This document shows, in pieces, positions 1-7,765 of a stretch of 64,000 bases of DNA. This DNA comes from Palsa-147 sp049279675 (lineage in GTDB: Bacteria > Acidobacteriota > Terriglobia > Acidiferrales > UBA7541), in assembly GCA_049279675.1 (NCBI GenBank), contig JBAPOP010000012.1, positions 1 to 64,000 on the forward strand, given 5' to 3'. The notes under the pieces are model-generated. The model searched no databases. It worked only from the letters and a program-made list of their open reading frames with translations, and was not told the origin of the DNA. Position 1 is the stretch's first letter. Every line of letters begins with the position of its first letter. The position numbers were made by a program, and so were the translations under genes.

Positions 1-1
1 A

Positions 2-817
2 CCACAGCGTGCGGCTTCGGCCGCGATGCCACAAGCCTACGTACCGCCCACCGCAACGGCGCAACCGCCAAGCCATCGCGGGCGCTACATCGCACTTGGA
101 GCTGCAATCGTGCTTGTGGTCCTCGTAGCCGCTGGCATCTCGGTTCCGCGCTGGATCAAGGCCCGCGCAGGTAACAATGCTGCCGGCTCTGCTCTCACAG
201 GTGCGCCGCAGCAAGCTGGCGCAACGACGCCGACTGGTGATCCGAACGCAGCCCCAAACCCGAATGCCGCGCCATCCGGATCAACCGCGCCAGGTGACAC
301 GACGAACGCACCCCCAGGCGCTGCGCCGAATTCCGGCTTGAACTCCGCTCCTCCGGCGGGAAATCCACCTCCGGATGCGCCGCCAGTCAATCCAGTTCCC
401 ATGAATCCGGCACCAGCGGCGCCCGCGGCAAACATCGCGCCTCCTCCGCCGAGCCCTCGCCCCGCGCGGCATTCGATGAACGCCGCTCCGCAGCAGGCAC
501 CGCCACCCGATAATTCGGTGAACGCGCCGCCGCAAGCCTCACCCGATTCAGCGCAGCTCAACGAATTGGAACATCAAATCGATCAGGCTAGCGGACGCGC
601 CGCAGCCGTCAAGTCGAGCCTCGACACGATGAAGGAAGCGATGAGCAGGCAGGGACTCGGACTGCGCGGAGATATCGTCGCCTCGGAAGCGCGCATGAAT
701 AACGACCTCGCAAAGGCGGACTCAGCGCTTCAGGCCGGCGACACCGCGCGCGCGAAGACGTATCTCGATCAGGCGGAAACAGAACTCGGCAAGCTCGAGG
801 CATTTCTCGGCCGCTGA
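2..817 (+). CDS. Pro/Ala-rich single-pass membrane protein, 5' end probably cut by the window
   Basis: The frame is open from the first codon of the window; an ATG lies at 26, but the true start may be upstream. Counting from that ATG, residues 21-43 form one hydrophobic membrane segment. It is followed by about 130 residues dominated by Pro, Ala, Asn and Gly, a typical extended linker. From about residue 178 there is a helical, charged C-terminal domain with heptad-like spacing and an Ala-rich TPR-like end. The expected topology is a short cytoplasmic N-terminus, one membrane helix, and a periplasmic linker plus helical domain. A missing N-terminal zinc-ribbon would fit this architecture, but that is a guess. 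No function is recognised. Confidence 0.7.
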   Translation, partial: PQRAASAAMPQAYVPPTATAQPPSHRGRYIALGAAIVLVVLVAAGISVPRWIKARAGNNAAGSALTGAPQQAGATTPTGDPNAAPNPNAAPSGSTAPGDTTNAPPGAAPNSGLNSAPPAGNPPPDAPPVNPVPMNPAPAAPAANIAPPPPSPRPARHSMNAAPQQAPPPDNSVNAPPQASPDSAQLNELEHQIDQASGRAAAVKSSLDTMKEAMSRQGLGLRGDIVASEARMNNDLAKADSALQAGDTARAKTYLDQAETELGKLEAFLGR

Positions 818-870
818 GGCCGAGCAGACGTGAGATTGTCGCGCTCCACTGACGAAAAGGAGGACGCCGA

Positions 871-1122
871 ATGTTCTTTTTCAAATTTGGTTTACTCACC
901 TGCGCCTTCTACGCTGCGCTTACACTTTCGTTGGAGGCGGGTATGTGGGCGTTGACAAATCACCATGGCTGGATGTTTTTTGTAGATAAGAGACATCCCG
1001 CCCTCAGCATCGCCGTAGTTCCTGCAATCCTCTTTGGTTTTCTCTGGATCGTTTCATTCGGCGCGGCGTGGTTCATCGTCTATCGCGATTTGAAACTGAT
1101 ATTTCCGTTTCTCATAAAGTAG
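871..1122 (+). CDS. small two-helix membrane protein, unknown function
   Basis: The product is 83 residues, with two hydrophobic segments at about 5-27 and 46-72 separated by a short polar stretch, so it should sit in the inner membrane as a hairpin. A strong ribosome binding site (AAGGAGG) ends about 7 bases before the ATG, which supports the gene despite its size. It lies between the Pro-rich membrane protein and the VOC protein on the same strand, with a 53-base gap upstream. No domain is recognised. Confidence 0.7.
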   Translation: MFFFKFGLLTCAFYAALTLSLEAGMWALTNHHGWMFFVDKRHPALSIAVVPAILFGFLWIVSFGAAWFIVYRDLKLIFPFLIK

Positions 1123-1160
1123 GAGAGCAAACAGCACCGTATGTGGCAGGAGATCGAATC

Positions 1161-1616
1161 GTGAACACCGAAACGAAAACTGAAACGAACACGGAAGCAA
1201 ACGTCACGCAGGCCGTTCCTTTCTTCATGGTCTCGAACATCGAAGCGTCGCTCCGCTTTTACATCGATGGCCTCGGCTTCGACATGAAAAATAAATGGAT
1301 CGACGACGGAAAACTGGCCTGGTGCTTGCTCGAGATTGGAACGGCAGCTCTTATGCTGCAGCAGCCCCGCACGGAAGGGCACGATTCCTGGAAGCCGGAG
1401 GGAAAGGTCGGCGTAGGGGTATCCGTCTGCTTCCAATGCAAAGACGCGCTGGCACTTTACCGTGAATTCACCTCGCGCGGGATTCAGGCCAAGCGCCCAT
1501 TCGTCGGCAACGCAATGTGGGTCACCGTCGTTAAGGACCCCGACGGCTACACCCTCGACTTCGAAAGCCCCACCGACGCCCCCGAAGAGAGCGAATACTC
1601 GGAGCCGAAGCCGTGA
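1161..1616 (+). CDS. VOC / glyoxalase-bleomycin resistance family protein
   Basis: The 151-residue protein has the paired beta-alpha-beta-beta-beta fold of the vicinal oxygen chelate superfamily. It shows the hallmark opening (VPFFMVSNIEASLRFY) and the ending KDPDGYTLDFES, whose Glu is a usual metal ligand. The GTG at 1161 is preferred because AGGAGA lies just upstream. The in-frame ATG at 1068 would overlap the previous gene by 54 bases and add a tail unlike the family. Members include glyoxalases, dioxygenases and drug-binding proteins, so the substrate cannot be named. The stop overlaps the GTG of the next gene. Confidence 0.8.
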   Translation: MNTETKTETNTEANVTQAVPFFMVSNIEASLRFYIDGLGFDMKNKWIDDGKLAWCLLEIGTAALMLQQPRTEGHDSWKPEGKVGVGVSVCFQCKDALALYREFTSRGIQAKRPFVGNAMWVTVVKDPDGYTLDFESPTDAPEESEYSEPKP

Positions 1617-1960
1617 AGGCCGAAATTCGAGATGAGGCAGTCGCAATGGCTAATGTTCTTCTAAAACACCACAAGGCACTTCGCCCCGGGCAGAATTTTG
1701 AGACATGTCTGATGCCTTACGGGAAGCTCTGCGAGTTGGCGAATGCTCCCTGGCTAACACAGAATCCGGGACCTTTTCTGTGCGATATCGCGGAGTGGTG
1801 CAAAACCAGCGGTTGGCCTCCTTTAAACGCACTGGCTGTAAGAGCGGACACGCGGAGGCCTGGCGATGGATACGACAAGGCTCCAGGTTGTAGCCTTATA
1901 GACTGGGCGCGCGAAGCGCAGGCTTGTCTCGATTTTCGCGAATACCCTGATCAAGCTTGA
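1613..1960 (+). CDS. conserved small protein of unknown function
   Basis: The 115-residue protein starts with a GTG that overlaps the stop of the VOC gene (GTGA), a sign of translational coupling. An ATG at 1646 is an alternative start. The body carries a YGKLCELA stretch, a conserved-looking GWPPLNALAV block and a later RPGDGYDKAP stretch. This resembles a short domain I recall from small bacterial proteins of unknown function, some near nuclease-like genes. That recollection is weak and I assign no function. There is no signal peptide or membrane segment. Confidence 0.6.
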   Translation: MKAEIRDEAVAMANVLLKHHKALRPGQNFETCLMPYGKLCELANAPWLTQNPGPFLCDIAEWCKTSGWPPLNALAVRADTRRPGDGYDKAPGCSLIDWAREAQACLDFREYPDQA

Positions 1961-2003
1961 CGACTGAAATTTCAAACTGAACCGTTGCCGGAGCCGACGC
2001 AGC

Positions 2004-2032
2004 TTGATTCGCTACATCCGGCGTGCTAGTCT
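2004..2032 (+). promoter_or_regulatory. predicted sigma-70 promoter of the BMC locus
   Basis: A TTGATT box at 2004-2009 and TAGTCT at 2027-2032 are separated by exactly 17 bases. This would place transcription start near 2039 and give a leader of about 94 bases before the shell protein ATG. It is the only good promoter-like pair in the 171-base spacer. Confidence 0.5.
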
Positions 2033-2132
2033 GCGCTGGAATTCCTGCCAAGCTGAATGAGCGCCGAGTCGCGCGGATGGTTTTGCGCGGCTGCCTCTCC
2101 GGCATCCAGCGAGCGCAAGCGAGCGAGGTAGC

Positions 2133-2423
2133 ATGGCCAATGATGCACTAGGGATGATTGAGACCAAGGGACTGATTGGCTCGATTGAAGCTGCGGATGC
2201 GATGGTGAAGGCTGCCAATGTTGTGCTGATTGGCAAAGAATATATTGGCTCCGGTTACGTCACGGTGATGGTCCGCGGCGATGTCGGCGCGGTGAAGGCC
2301 GCGACGGACGCGGGAGCGGCGGCTGCGCGGCGCGTGGGAGAATTGATCGCGGTGCACGTGATTCCGCGGCCGCACGAACTTGTGGAAGAAATTCTGCCCG
2401 GCGGGCGTTCGGCAAAAAAGTAG
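2133..2423 (+). CDS. bacterial microcompartment hexameric shell protein (BMC-H)
   Basis: The 96-residue protein is one BMC domain of the PduA/EutM/CcmK type. It starts GMIETKGLIGSIEAADAM, has the pore-loop region KEYIGSGYV around residue 36-44, and ends VIPRPH before a short basic tail. Such proteins form hexamers that tile the facets of a protein-walled organelle, with small metabolites passing through the central pore. A GAGG sequence lies about 7 bases before the ATG. The next gene is an acylating aldehyde dehydrogenase, the typical core enzyme of a metabolosome. No pentamer (EutN/CcmL type), trimer or further shell gene lies in the window, so a closed shell would need proteins encoded elsewhere. 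Confidence 0.93.
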   Translation: MANDALGMIETKGLIGSIEAADAMVKAANVVLIGKEYIGSGYVTVMVRGDVGAVKAATDAGAAAARRVGELIAVHVIPRPHELVEEILPGGRSAKK

Positions 2424-2493
2424 CGGCAATTTCGTTTCTCGATATCGATAAAATATTTTTGGGGCGGACTACCCAGCGATTCGACCTTGAGTA

Positions 2494-2511
2494 TCGCGGC
2501 AAACACCGCGA
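2494..2511 (+). other. short hairpin between shell gene and dehydrogenase gene
   Basis: TCGCGG and CCGCGA form a perfect 6-bp stem with a six-base loop in the 109-base spacer. No T-run follows. It could partly block read-through or stabilise an upstream transcript end, which would suit a shell protein needed in large excess over the enzyme. Confidence 0.35.
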
Positions 2512-2532
2512 ACCCGTGAGGGGCATGGCACG

Positions 2533-4458
2533 TTGACCCTGCGCGACCCCGATCTCATCTCCATCCAGGAAGCTCGCGCCGCTGTGGAGCGCGCGAGCGC
2601 AGCCCAAAAAAAATTCGCCGAGTTTTCGCAAGCGGAAGTGGATAGCGTCGTGGACGCGTGCGCTGCCGCGGCCACGGACGCGGGCGAGCAACTCGCGCGC
2701 GTCGCGGTCGAGGAAACCGGCTACGGCAACGTCCTCGACAAGACCGCGAAGAATCGCCTTGCGTCGGTAGATGTTCATCGCGCGATTCGCGGAATGAAGA
2801 CGGTCGGAATCATCCGCGAGGATCGCGAGAAAATGGTTCTCGATGTTGCGGAACCGTTCGGAGTTGTCGCCGCTGTAATTCCCGTCACGAATCCAACCTC
2901 CACAGCGATTTACAAAACGCTCATCTCTCTCAAGTCGCGAAACGCCATCGTTCTCAGCCCGCATCCGAACGCGATGCGCTGCATTTGCGAAACGGCTGCG
3001 GTCCTCGAACGCGCCGCGCTGAAAGCCGGCGCGCCTGACGGAATCATCGTTTGCTTGAATCATCCGACGATGCAGGGCACTCAAGAATTGATGAAGCATC
3101 GCCTGACGGGAGTGATTCTCGCGACGGGCGGAACAGGACTAGTCCGCGCGGCGTACGGTTCGGGCAAGCCCGCGTACGGCGTCGGGCCCGGCAACGTGCC
3201 CGCGTTCATCGAACGCACCGCCGACGTGCGAAAGGCGATCGCAGATATTTTCGCGGGAAAGACTTTCGACTACGGAACAATCTGTTCTTCCGAGCAAGCC
3301 ATCGTCGCGGAAGAAGCAATTCGCGAACGCGCTCTCGAGGAATGCAGAAATCAAGGCGGCTACTTTCTTTCCGACGACGAGATTCGCCGGTTGGGTGAAC
3401 TTGTGATTCGCCCGGGAACGTCAGCGCCGAATCCAAAAATTGTCGGCAAGCACGCGACCGTGCTTGCGGAAATGGCGGGAATCAAAGTTCCGTCGAACAC
3501 GCGAGTGCTGATCGCGAAGCTCGAAGGCGTCGGCCGCGAATATCCGCTTTCGGCGGAAAAACTCTCGCCGATTCTGGCTTTTTATTCCGCCGCGAATCTT
3601 GCCAGTGGAATCGATATCTGCCAGAGACTGCTGCGCTTCGGCGGCGCGGGCCACACGGCATCCGTTCATTCCCAAAACGAAGTAGCGATTCGCGAGTACG
3701 GGCAGAAAGTTCCGGCGTCGAGAGTGGTGGTGAACACTTCCGCGGTGCACGGCTCGATCGGCTACTCGACAAATCTTTTTCCAGCGATGACGCTCGGCTG
3801 CGGCGCTGCGGGCGGAAACATTACTTCGGACAACATCGGCCCGATGCACTTGATGAACCTCAAACGAATTGCGTGGGAATCGCGTCCCGTGGAGCATCGC
3901 ACCGTGCCGGCCGAGCAGCGGCTCGCCGGCGGCACAATCGCGGAACCGGTGCAACGCGCGCCGGCGGCTGCGTCAATCTCGAAAGCGGAAGCTCCCGCTG
4001 TGGAGGCCGTGACAGCGGCGGTTGCGGCGGCGGTTTCCGAAGCGGAAAGAACTTCGTCCGTGCCTGACAGGCGCACCATCGCGCGGATCGTTCAAAATGT
4101 GATGGGAGCGCGGGGAATTCCGCGCGGCGCCGCGCAGGAAAATCGTCCGGCTGCGAAACTGAGCCCGGCGGAAGTTGCGGCGCAAGTTGTCGCCGAACGC
4201 GTTGGGCCGGCGCGCGCGGAATCCGCTGCCGCTGCGGCAGGCGGTGCGAGGACCGAGACGAAGCCCGCGATTTCGGCAACGAAAATCGAGACAAAGCCGG
4301 AAGCGCCAAAAATCAAAGTGGCGGAATTCGTCAGCGAGTACGACATTCGCACGGCGCTCGCGCGAAACGAAAAAATCTTCATCGGGCCGAAAACGATCGT
4401 CACGCCATCGGCCCGCGATCTGGGCGATACGCACGCGATATTAGTCTCGACCTCCTGA
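2533..4458 (+). CDS. CoA-acylating aldehyde dehydrogenase of a microcompartment, with C-terminal extension
   Basis: Residues 1-465 match the acylating aldehyde dehydrogenase family (PduP, EutE, AdhE N-half), which oxidises an aldehyde to acyl-CoA with NAD+. The catalytic Cys251 sits in DYGTICSSEQ, and the cofactor region VIPVTNPTSTAIYKT is intact. Usual family members are about 460-500 residues. Here about 175 extra residues follow: an Ala/Glu/Lys-rich linker (about 466-593) and a compact end (594-641) containing an amphipathic helix and a TPSARDLG motif. This tail could dock the enzyme inside the shell, since encapsulation peptides are often terminal amphipathic helices. The start is a TTG at 2533; the nearby ATG at 2525 is out of frame and stops at once. 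The substrate is not evident because no aldehyde-generating signature enzyme is adjacent. Confidence 0.88.
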   Translation: MTLRDPDLISIQEARAAVERASAAQKKFAEFSQAEVDSVVDACAAAATDAGEQLARVAVEETGYGNVLDKTAKNRLASVDVHRAIRGMKTVGIIREDREKMVLDVAEPFGVVAAVIPVTNPTSTAIYKTLISLKSRNAIVLSPHPNAMRCICETAAVLERAALKAGAPDGIIVCLNHPTMQGTQELMKHRLTGVILATGGTGLVRAAYGSGKPAYGVGPGNVPAFIERTADVRKAIADIFAGKTFDYGTICSSEQAIVAEEAIRERALEECRNQGGYFLSDDEIRRLGELVIRPGTSAPNPKIVGKHATVLAEMAGIKVPSNTRVLIAKLEGVGREYPLSAEKLSPILAFYSAANLASGIDICQRLLRFGGAGHTASVHSQNEVAIREYGQKVPASRVVVNTSAVHGSIGYSTNLFPAMTLGCGAAGGNITSDNIGPMHLMNLKRIAWESRPVEHRTVPAEQRLAGGTIAEPVQRAPAAASISKAEAPAVEAVTAAVAAAVSEAERTSSVPDRRTIARIVQNVMGARGIPRGAAQENRPAAKLSPAEVAAQVVAERVGPARAESAAAAAGGARTETKPAISATKIETKPEAPKIKVAEFVSEYDIRTALARNEKIFIGPKTIVTPSARDLGDTHAILVSTS

Positions 4459-4533
4459 CGCGCCGCGCGAGCCGCCGAGATCAAATGCAGATTTTTCAGA
4501 GCATCCTCGTCAGATGCTCCTCCGCACCCGCAG

Positions 4534-4553
4534 GGTCCGTCGGCAGACGGACC
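4534..4553 (+). other. perfect 8-bp stem-loop downstream of the aldehyde dehydrogenase
   Basis: GGTCCGTC and GACGGACC pair perfectly around the four-base loop GGCA. It may stabilise the 3' end of the microcompartment mRNA. The absence of a T-run argues against a classical intrinsic terminator. Confidence 0.4.
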
Positions 4554-4592
4554 GGCCTCTCACGAATTCGTTTTTCGTTCCACGAATCGCCC

Positions 4593-4624
4593 AAAACCCG
4601 GCCGGCCTGCCGGCCAGCCCTACG
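4593..4624. repeat. intergenic REP-like element, copy 1
   Basis: This 32-base element has the core CCGGCCGGCCTGCCGGCC and ends in CCCTACG. It differs at only one position from the copy at 27453-27484. The core can fold back on itself through repeated GCCGGC palindromes. Confidence 0.65.
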
Positions 4625-4686
4625 AAATGACAAATCTAAAGCCGGGCGCGCGACACTCAATAATTTCCGTTGCTTGTCTCAGCCGG

Positions 4687-4715
4687 TTGTACGCCACAAA
4701 TCGCTCACCTATACT
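4687..4715 (+). promoter_or_regulatory. predicted sigma-70 promoter of the lpt-rpoN-rapZ operon
   Basis: TTGTAC at 4687-4692 and TATACT at 4710-4715 are separated by 17 bases. Transcription would start near 4722, about 30 bases before the ATG, with an AAGGA ribosome binding site between. Confidence 0.6.
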
Positions 4716-4751
4716 CAGCTTGTAGGCAATTTGACTTAAGGAACGAATTGC

Positions 4752-7010
4752 ATGCGCAATGCTGAGGCCGCGCGATACGCACGCTTTGCCGGAATCGTCG
4801 CGATTCTCATGTCCGTCGCTGTCGCGGCGGTGTTCATTGGCCGATCGGTGCGCCAGGCAAGCGCTCGCCGCCACGGGCCGAAGCCGGTGCCTTCAACCGT
4901 ACAGCAGTCTTCCGCGCAGTTTTCGATTTCGAAGACCGACAAAGACCGCACGATTTACACCGTGCAGGCTTCGCAAGCCACCCAGTTCAAGGATCAGGAT
5001 GTCAGCGTTCTTCAGGATGTAGTAGTCACGATGTATGGCAAGGACGGAAGCCGCAACGACACGATTCACACGCGCGAATGCCGATACGAGCCCGGCTCGG
5101 GGAAAATTCGATGCGAGGGCGCGGTGCAGATCGAAATTCGATCCGCGGCGAAAAGTGATGCAAGTCCGAGCCCACGGAGCCTGCACCTCGAAACTTCCGA
5201 TATCTCGTTCGATCGCGACTCCGGCATCGCCATGACGAACCAGCCGGTAAAATTCAAGTTTCCAAACGGAGAAGGGAAAGCGGTCGGACTCAACTACCAA
5301 TCGAAAAATGGCTTGCTTCAACTCGAACATCAAGTTGTGTTGAGCATCATGCAGCCTGACAAGCCGAACGCGATTCCCGTAATGCTCAACGGCGATCGTC
5401 TCGATTACAACCACGACGAGCGCATCGCATACCTCGAAGGCTCCGTGCATGCTCGGCAGGGCAATCGCGATCTGAGCGCGCAGAAGATGACATTGGACCT
5501 CGACGCTGATATGCAAGCGCGGCACGCAGTGGCGCAGGGAAGCCCGCGATTTGAAGGATTCGACGGCGTAAATCCTGTCTCGCTGACAGCCGATCGCTTC
5601 GACGCAGAATTGAACGTCGCGGGCTGGATCGAAAAAACTTCAGCCACGGGAAGCGTTCACGGCGAAAGAAAGTCACCGCAGGGAGTTGACCAGCTAAACG
5701 CGCAGTCCGCCGAAGTGGCGATGGAACCGAAAGTGAACCAGCCGAGTGATCTCCACCTGAGCGGCGGCGTGAAGATCCTGATGCACGGCGCCAGTAATTC
5801 GGGGCAACTTGAAACTTCGGCGATGCAGGCCCACTTTGTTCCGGGCGCGAATCCGACGCAAAGAAGAATCGAATCGGCGACGACATTGGCGCCTGCGTCG
5901 ATCGATTCCATCGACGCGGATTCCTCCACAAACATTCGCACGAACCACGCGCGCGCTGATTTCGACGCGCAAAATCGCGTTCGAAAGTTTTACGGCGATT
6001 CCGGCGTCCAGGTGATTCGCAAGGCCGGGGCAAGCGCGCCACAAAAAACGACGGCACAACAGATGGTTGCGGTGTTTGACGAACGCGGCGGCTGGCAAAC
6101 GATTCAGCTCGATGGGAAAGTTCATTTCACTCAGGCGGATCGCGTGGCGGACGCTCGCCGCGCGCTCATGACGAAGTCGACGGACACGATCGCACTCGAT
6201 GGAGCGCCAATTCTCAGCGACGCCTCCTCTCAAACTTCGGCTGCAGCCATTTTGATTCGCCAGCAGGGCGACTTTGTCTCGGCGAAGGGCGGCGTGCGAT
6301 CGACTTATGTGGCGTCGTCCTCGCCCACCAGCCCGAGCATCGGCACTGGCTCGACACATATCTCGTCCGATTCGATGACCGGTTCGAATACTTCAGGCAT
6401 TTTGACGTACACAGGACACGCACGAATGTGGCAAGGCGATTCGGTCCTGGAAGCGAACACGATCGAGCTCTTCCGCGACGAGAAGCGCGTGGATGCGAAG
6501 GGCAGCGTCGTTGCTGTGTTTCCGCAGGCCGCAAGCTCGGCGCAGCCCGGAAATTCAGTGACGCTTTGGAAAGTTCAGGCGCCCATGCTTCGCTACTGGA
6601 ATGATTTGGGCCGCGCGCACCTTGAAGATGGCGTGTTTGCCGAATCGACCGATCAATCGCTGAAATCGCGGACGCTCGATCTGTTCTTGTCGCCGGCGAC
6701 GGCAACGCCCGTTGCGACTCCCGTTGCGAAAGGAGCGCCCCTAGCGACTGGCGGACGGCAACTGACCCGCGCGCTCGCTCTCGGCAATGTAATTGTCCAC
6801 CAAGCCGACCGGCGAGGCTCGGCGGAGCGCGCCGATTACACCGCCGCCGAAGAGAAATTCGTGCTTTCGGGCGGACAACCGACGCTTACGGACGCAGAAA
6901 ATGACACGACGACGGGGCGTTCGTTGACCTTCTATCGTGCGAGTGATACGATTTTTATTGATTCAGCAGCAGGTTCTCGCACGCTGACCAAGCATCAGGT
7001 TGAGAAATGA
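4752..7010 (+). CDS. LPS export periplasmic protein, LptC and LptA/OstA-type domains in one chain
   Basis: The 752-residue protein begins with one membrane helix (about 10-30) followed by an LptC-like domain (about 50-200). The rest consists of beta-rich OstA/LptA-type repeats with the typical alternation of stretches such as GSVHARQGN. In Proteobacteria LptC (about 190 residues) and LptA (about 180) are separate proteins forming the periplasmic bridge that carries LPS to the outer membrane. Here one anchored chain appears to supply both, and it is about twice their combined size. LptB follows after 6 bases, which supports the call. The exact number of repeats cannot be read by eye. Confidence 0.82.
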   Translation: MRNAEAARYARFAGIVAILMSVAVAAVFIGRSVRQASARRHGPKPVPSTVQQSSAQFSISKTDKDRTIYTVQASQATQFKDQDVSVLQDVVVTMYGKDGSRNDTIHTRECRYEPGSGKIRCEGAVQIEIRSAAKSDASPSPRSLHLETSDISFDRDSGIAMTNQPVKFKFPNGEGKAVGLNYQSKNGLLQLEHQVVLSIMQPDKPNAIPVMLNGDRLDYNHDERIAYLEGSVHARQGNRDLSAQKMTLDLDADMQARHAVAQGSPRFEGFDGVNPVSLTADRFDAELNVAGWIEKTSATGSVHGERKSPQGVDQLNAQSAEVAMEPKVNQPSDLHLSGGVKILMHGASNSGQLETSAMQAHFVPGANPTQRRIESATTLAPASIDSIDADSSTNIRTNHARADFDAQNRVRKFYGDSGVQVIRKAGASAPQKTTAQQMVAVFDERGGWQTIQLDGKVHFTQADRVADARRALMTKSTDTIALDGAPILSDASSQTSAAAILIRQQGDFVSAKGGVRSTYVASSSPTSPSIGTGSTHISSDSMTGSNTSGILTYTGHARMWQGDSVLEANTIELFRDEKRVDAKGSVVAVFPQAASSAQPGNSVTLWKVQAPMLRYWNDLGRAHLEDGVFAESTDQSLKSRTLDLFLSPATATPVATPVAKGAPLATGGRQLTRALALGNVIVHQADRRGSAERADYTAAEEKFVLSGGQPTLTDAENDTTTGRSLTFYRASDTIFIDSAAGSRTLTKHQVEK

Positions 7011-7016
7011 AACAGC

Positions 7017-7742
7017 ATGCTGAAGCTCCAGGCCGTCAATCTTAGTAAGTCTTATCGCGGACGGAAGGTTGTCGATGATGTCAGCTTGGAGATTCGGCAG
7101 GGCGAAGTGGTTGGGCTGCTCGGACCGAACGGCGCCGGAAAGACGACGACTTTTTACATCGTCGTCGGATTGGCCCGTCCGGATTTTGGAAACGTTCTGC
7201 TCGATGGCGAAGACATCACCGACCTCCCCATGTACCTACGGGCGCGCAGCGGCATCAGCTACCTCCCTCAGGAACCTTCGGTCTTTCGCAAACTGACGGT
7301 CGAAGAGAATCTGCTCGCAGTTTTGGAGACTCTGCCGGTAAGCGTGGAACAGCGCCGCGACCGGGTGGAAGAGTTGCTCGCGCAGATCGGGCTCGAAGGC
7401 GTGCGAAACAGCCCCGCGCACGTGCTTTCGGGCGGCGAACGGCGTAGGCTGGAGATTGCACGATCGCTCGTACTCTCCCCATCGTTCGTGCTGCTGGACG
7501 AGCCGTTTTCGGGAATCGATCCGCTGACGGTGGTGGATCTGCAGAAGATCATTGCCGACCTTTCAACGGCGGGTATTGGAGTGCTGGTTACGGACCACAA
7601 CGTGAGAGAGACGCTCGCGGTAACAGACCGGGCGTATATCATTAACAATGGGAAGATTTTCCGCACAGGAACGCCAGCTGAATTGAGCAGCGATTCCGAG
7701 GTGCGGCGAGTGTATCTGGGCGAAGGATTTAGACTGAACTGA
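7017..7742 (+). CDS. lptB: LPS export ABC transporter ATPase
   Basis: The 241-residue ATPase drives LPS extraction from the inner membrane together with LptF/G, which are not in the window. Walker A GPNGAGKT is at 36-43, the Q-loop Gln is at 85, the signature LSGGE is at 137-141, Walker B ends in LLDEP at about 159-163, and the switch His is at 194. Length and the RRRLEIAR region match LptB. It lies 6 bases after the LptC/A gene and 23 bases before rpoN, the classical lptB-rpoN order. Confidence 0.96.
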   Translation: MLKLQAVNLSKSYRGRKVVDDVSLEIRQGEVVGLLGPNGAGKTTTFYIVVGLARPDFGNVLLDGEDITDLPMYLRARSGISYLPQEPSVFRKLTVEENLLAVLETLPVSVEQRRDRVEELLAQIGLEGVRNSPAHVLSGGERRRLEIARSLVLSPSFVLLDEPFSGIDPLTVVDLQKIIADLSTAGIGVLVTDHNVRETLAVTDRAYIINNGKIFRTGTPAELSSDSEVRRVYLGEGFRLN

Positions 7743-7765
7743 GCGGAAGCGAACCAAACTGAAAC

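Larger units (their letters stand above)
4459..4751 (+). other. hairpin-rich intergenic spacer without a gene
   Basis: The 293-base spacer holds no credible coding frame. In order it contains a 7-bp perfect hairpin (4499-4519), an 8-bp perfect hairpin with a four-base loop (4534-4553), the repeat element at 4593-4624 and the lpt promoter at 4687-4715. The first hairpins may end the microcompartment transcript, although neither has a T-run. Confidence 0.6.

Noticed and set aside
240..520. Tandem DNA repeats in the Pro-rich linker of the first gene
   Set aside because: The similarity comes from repeated Pro/Ala/Asn codons; no exact period was found.
85..561. Gly/Ala-rich minus-strand frame in the first gene
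   Set aside because: It is the complement of a Pro/Ala-rich linker and has no independent support.
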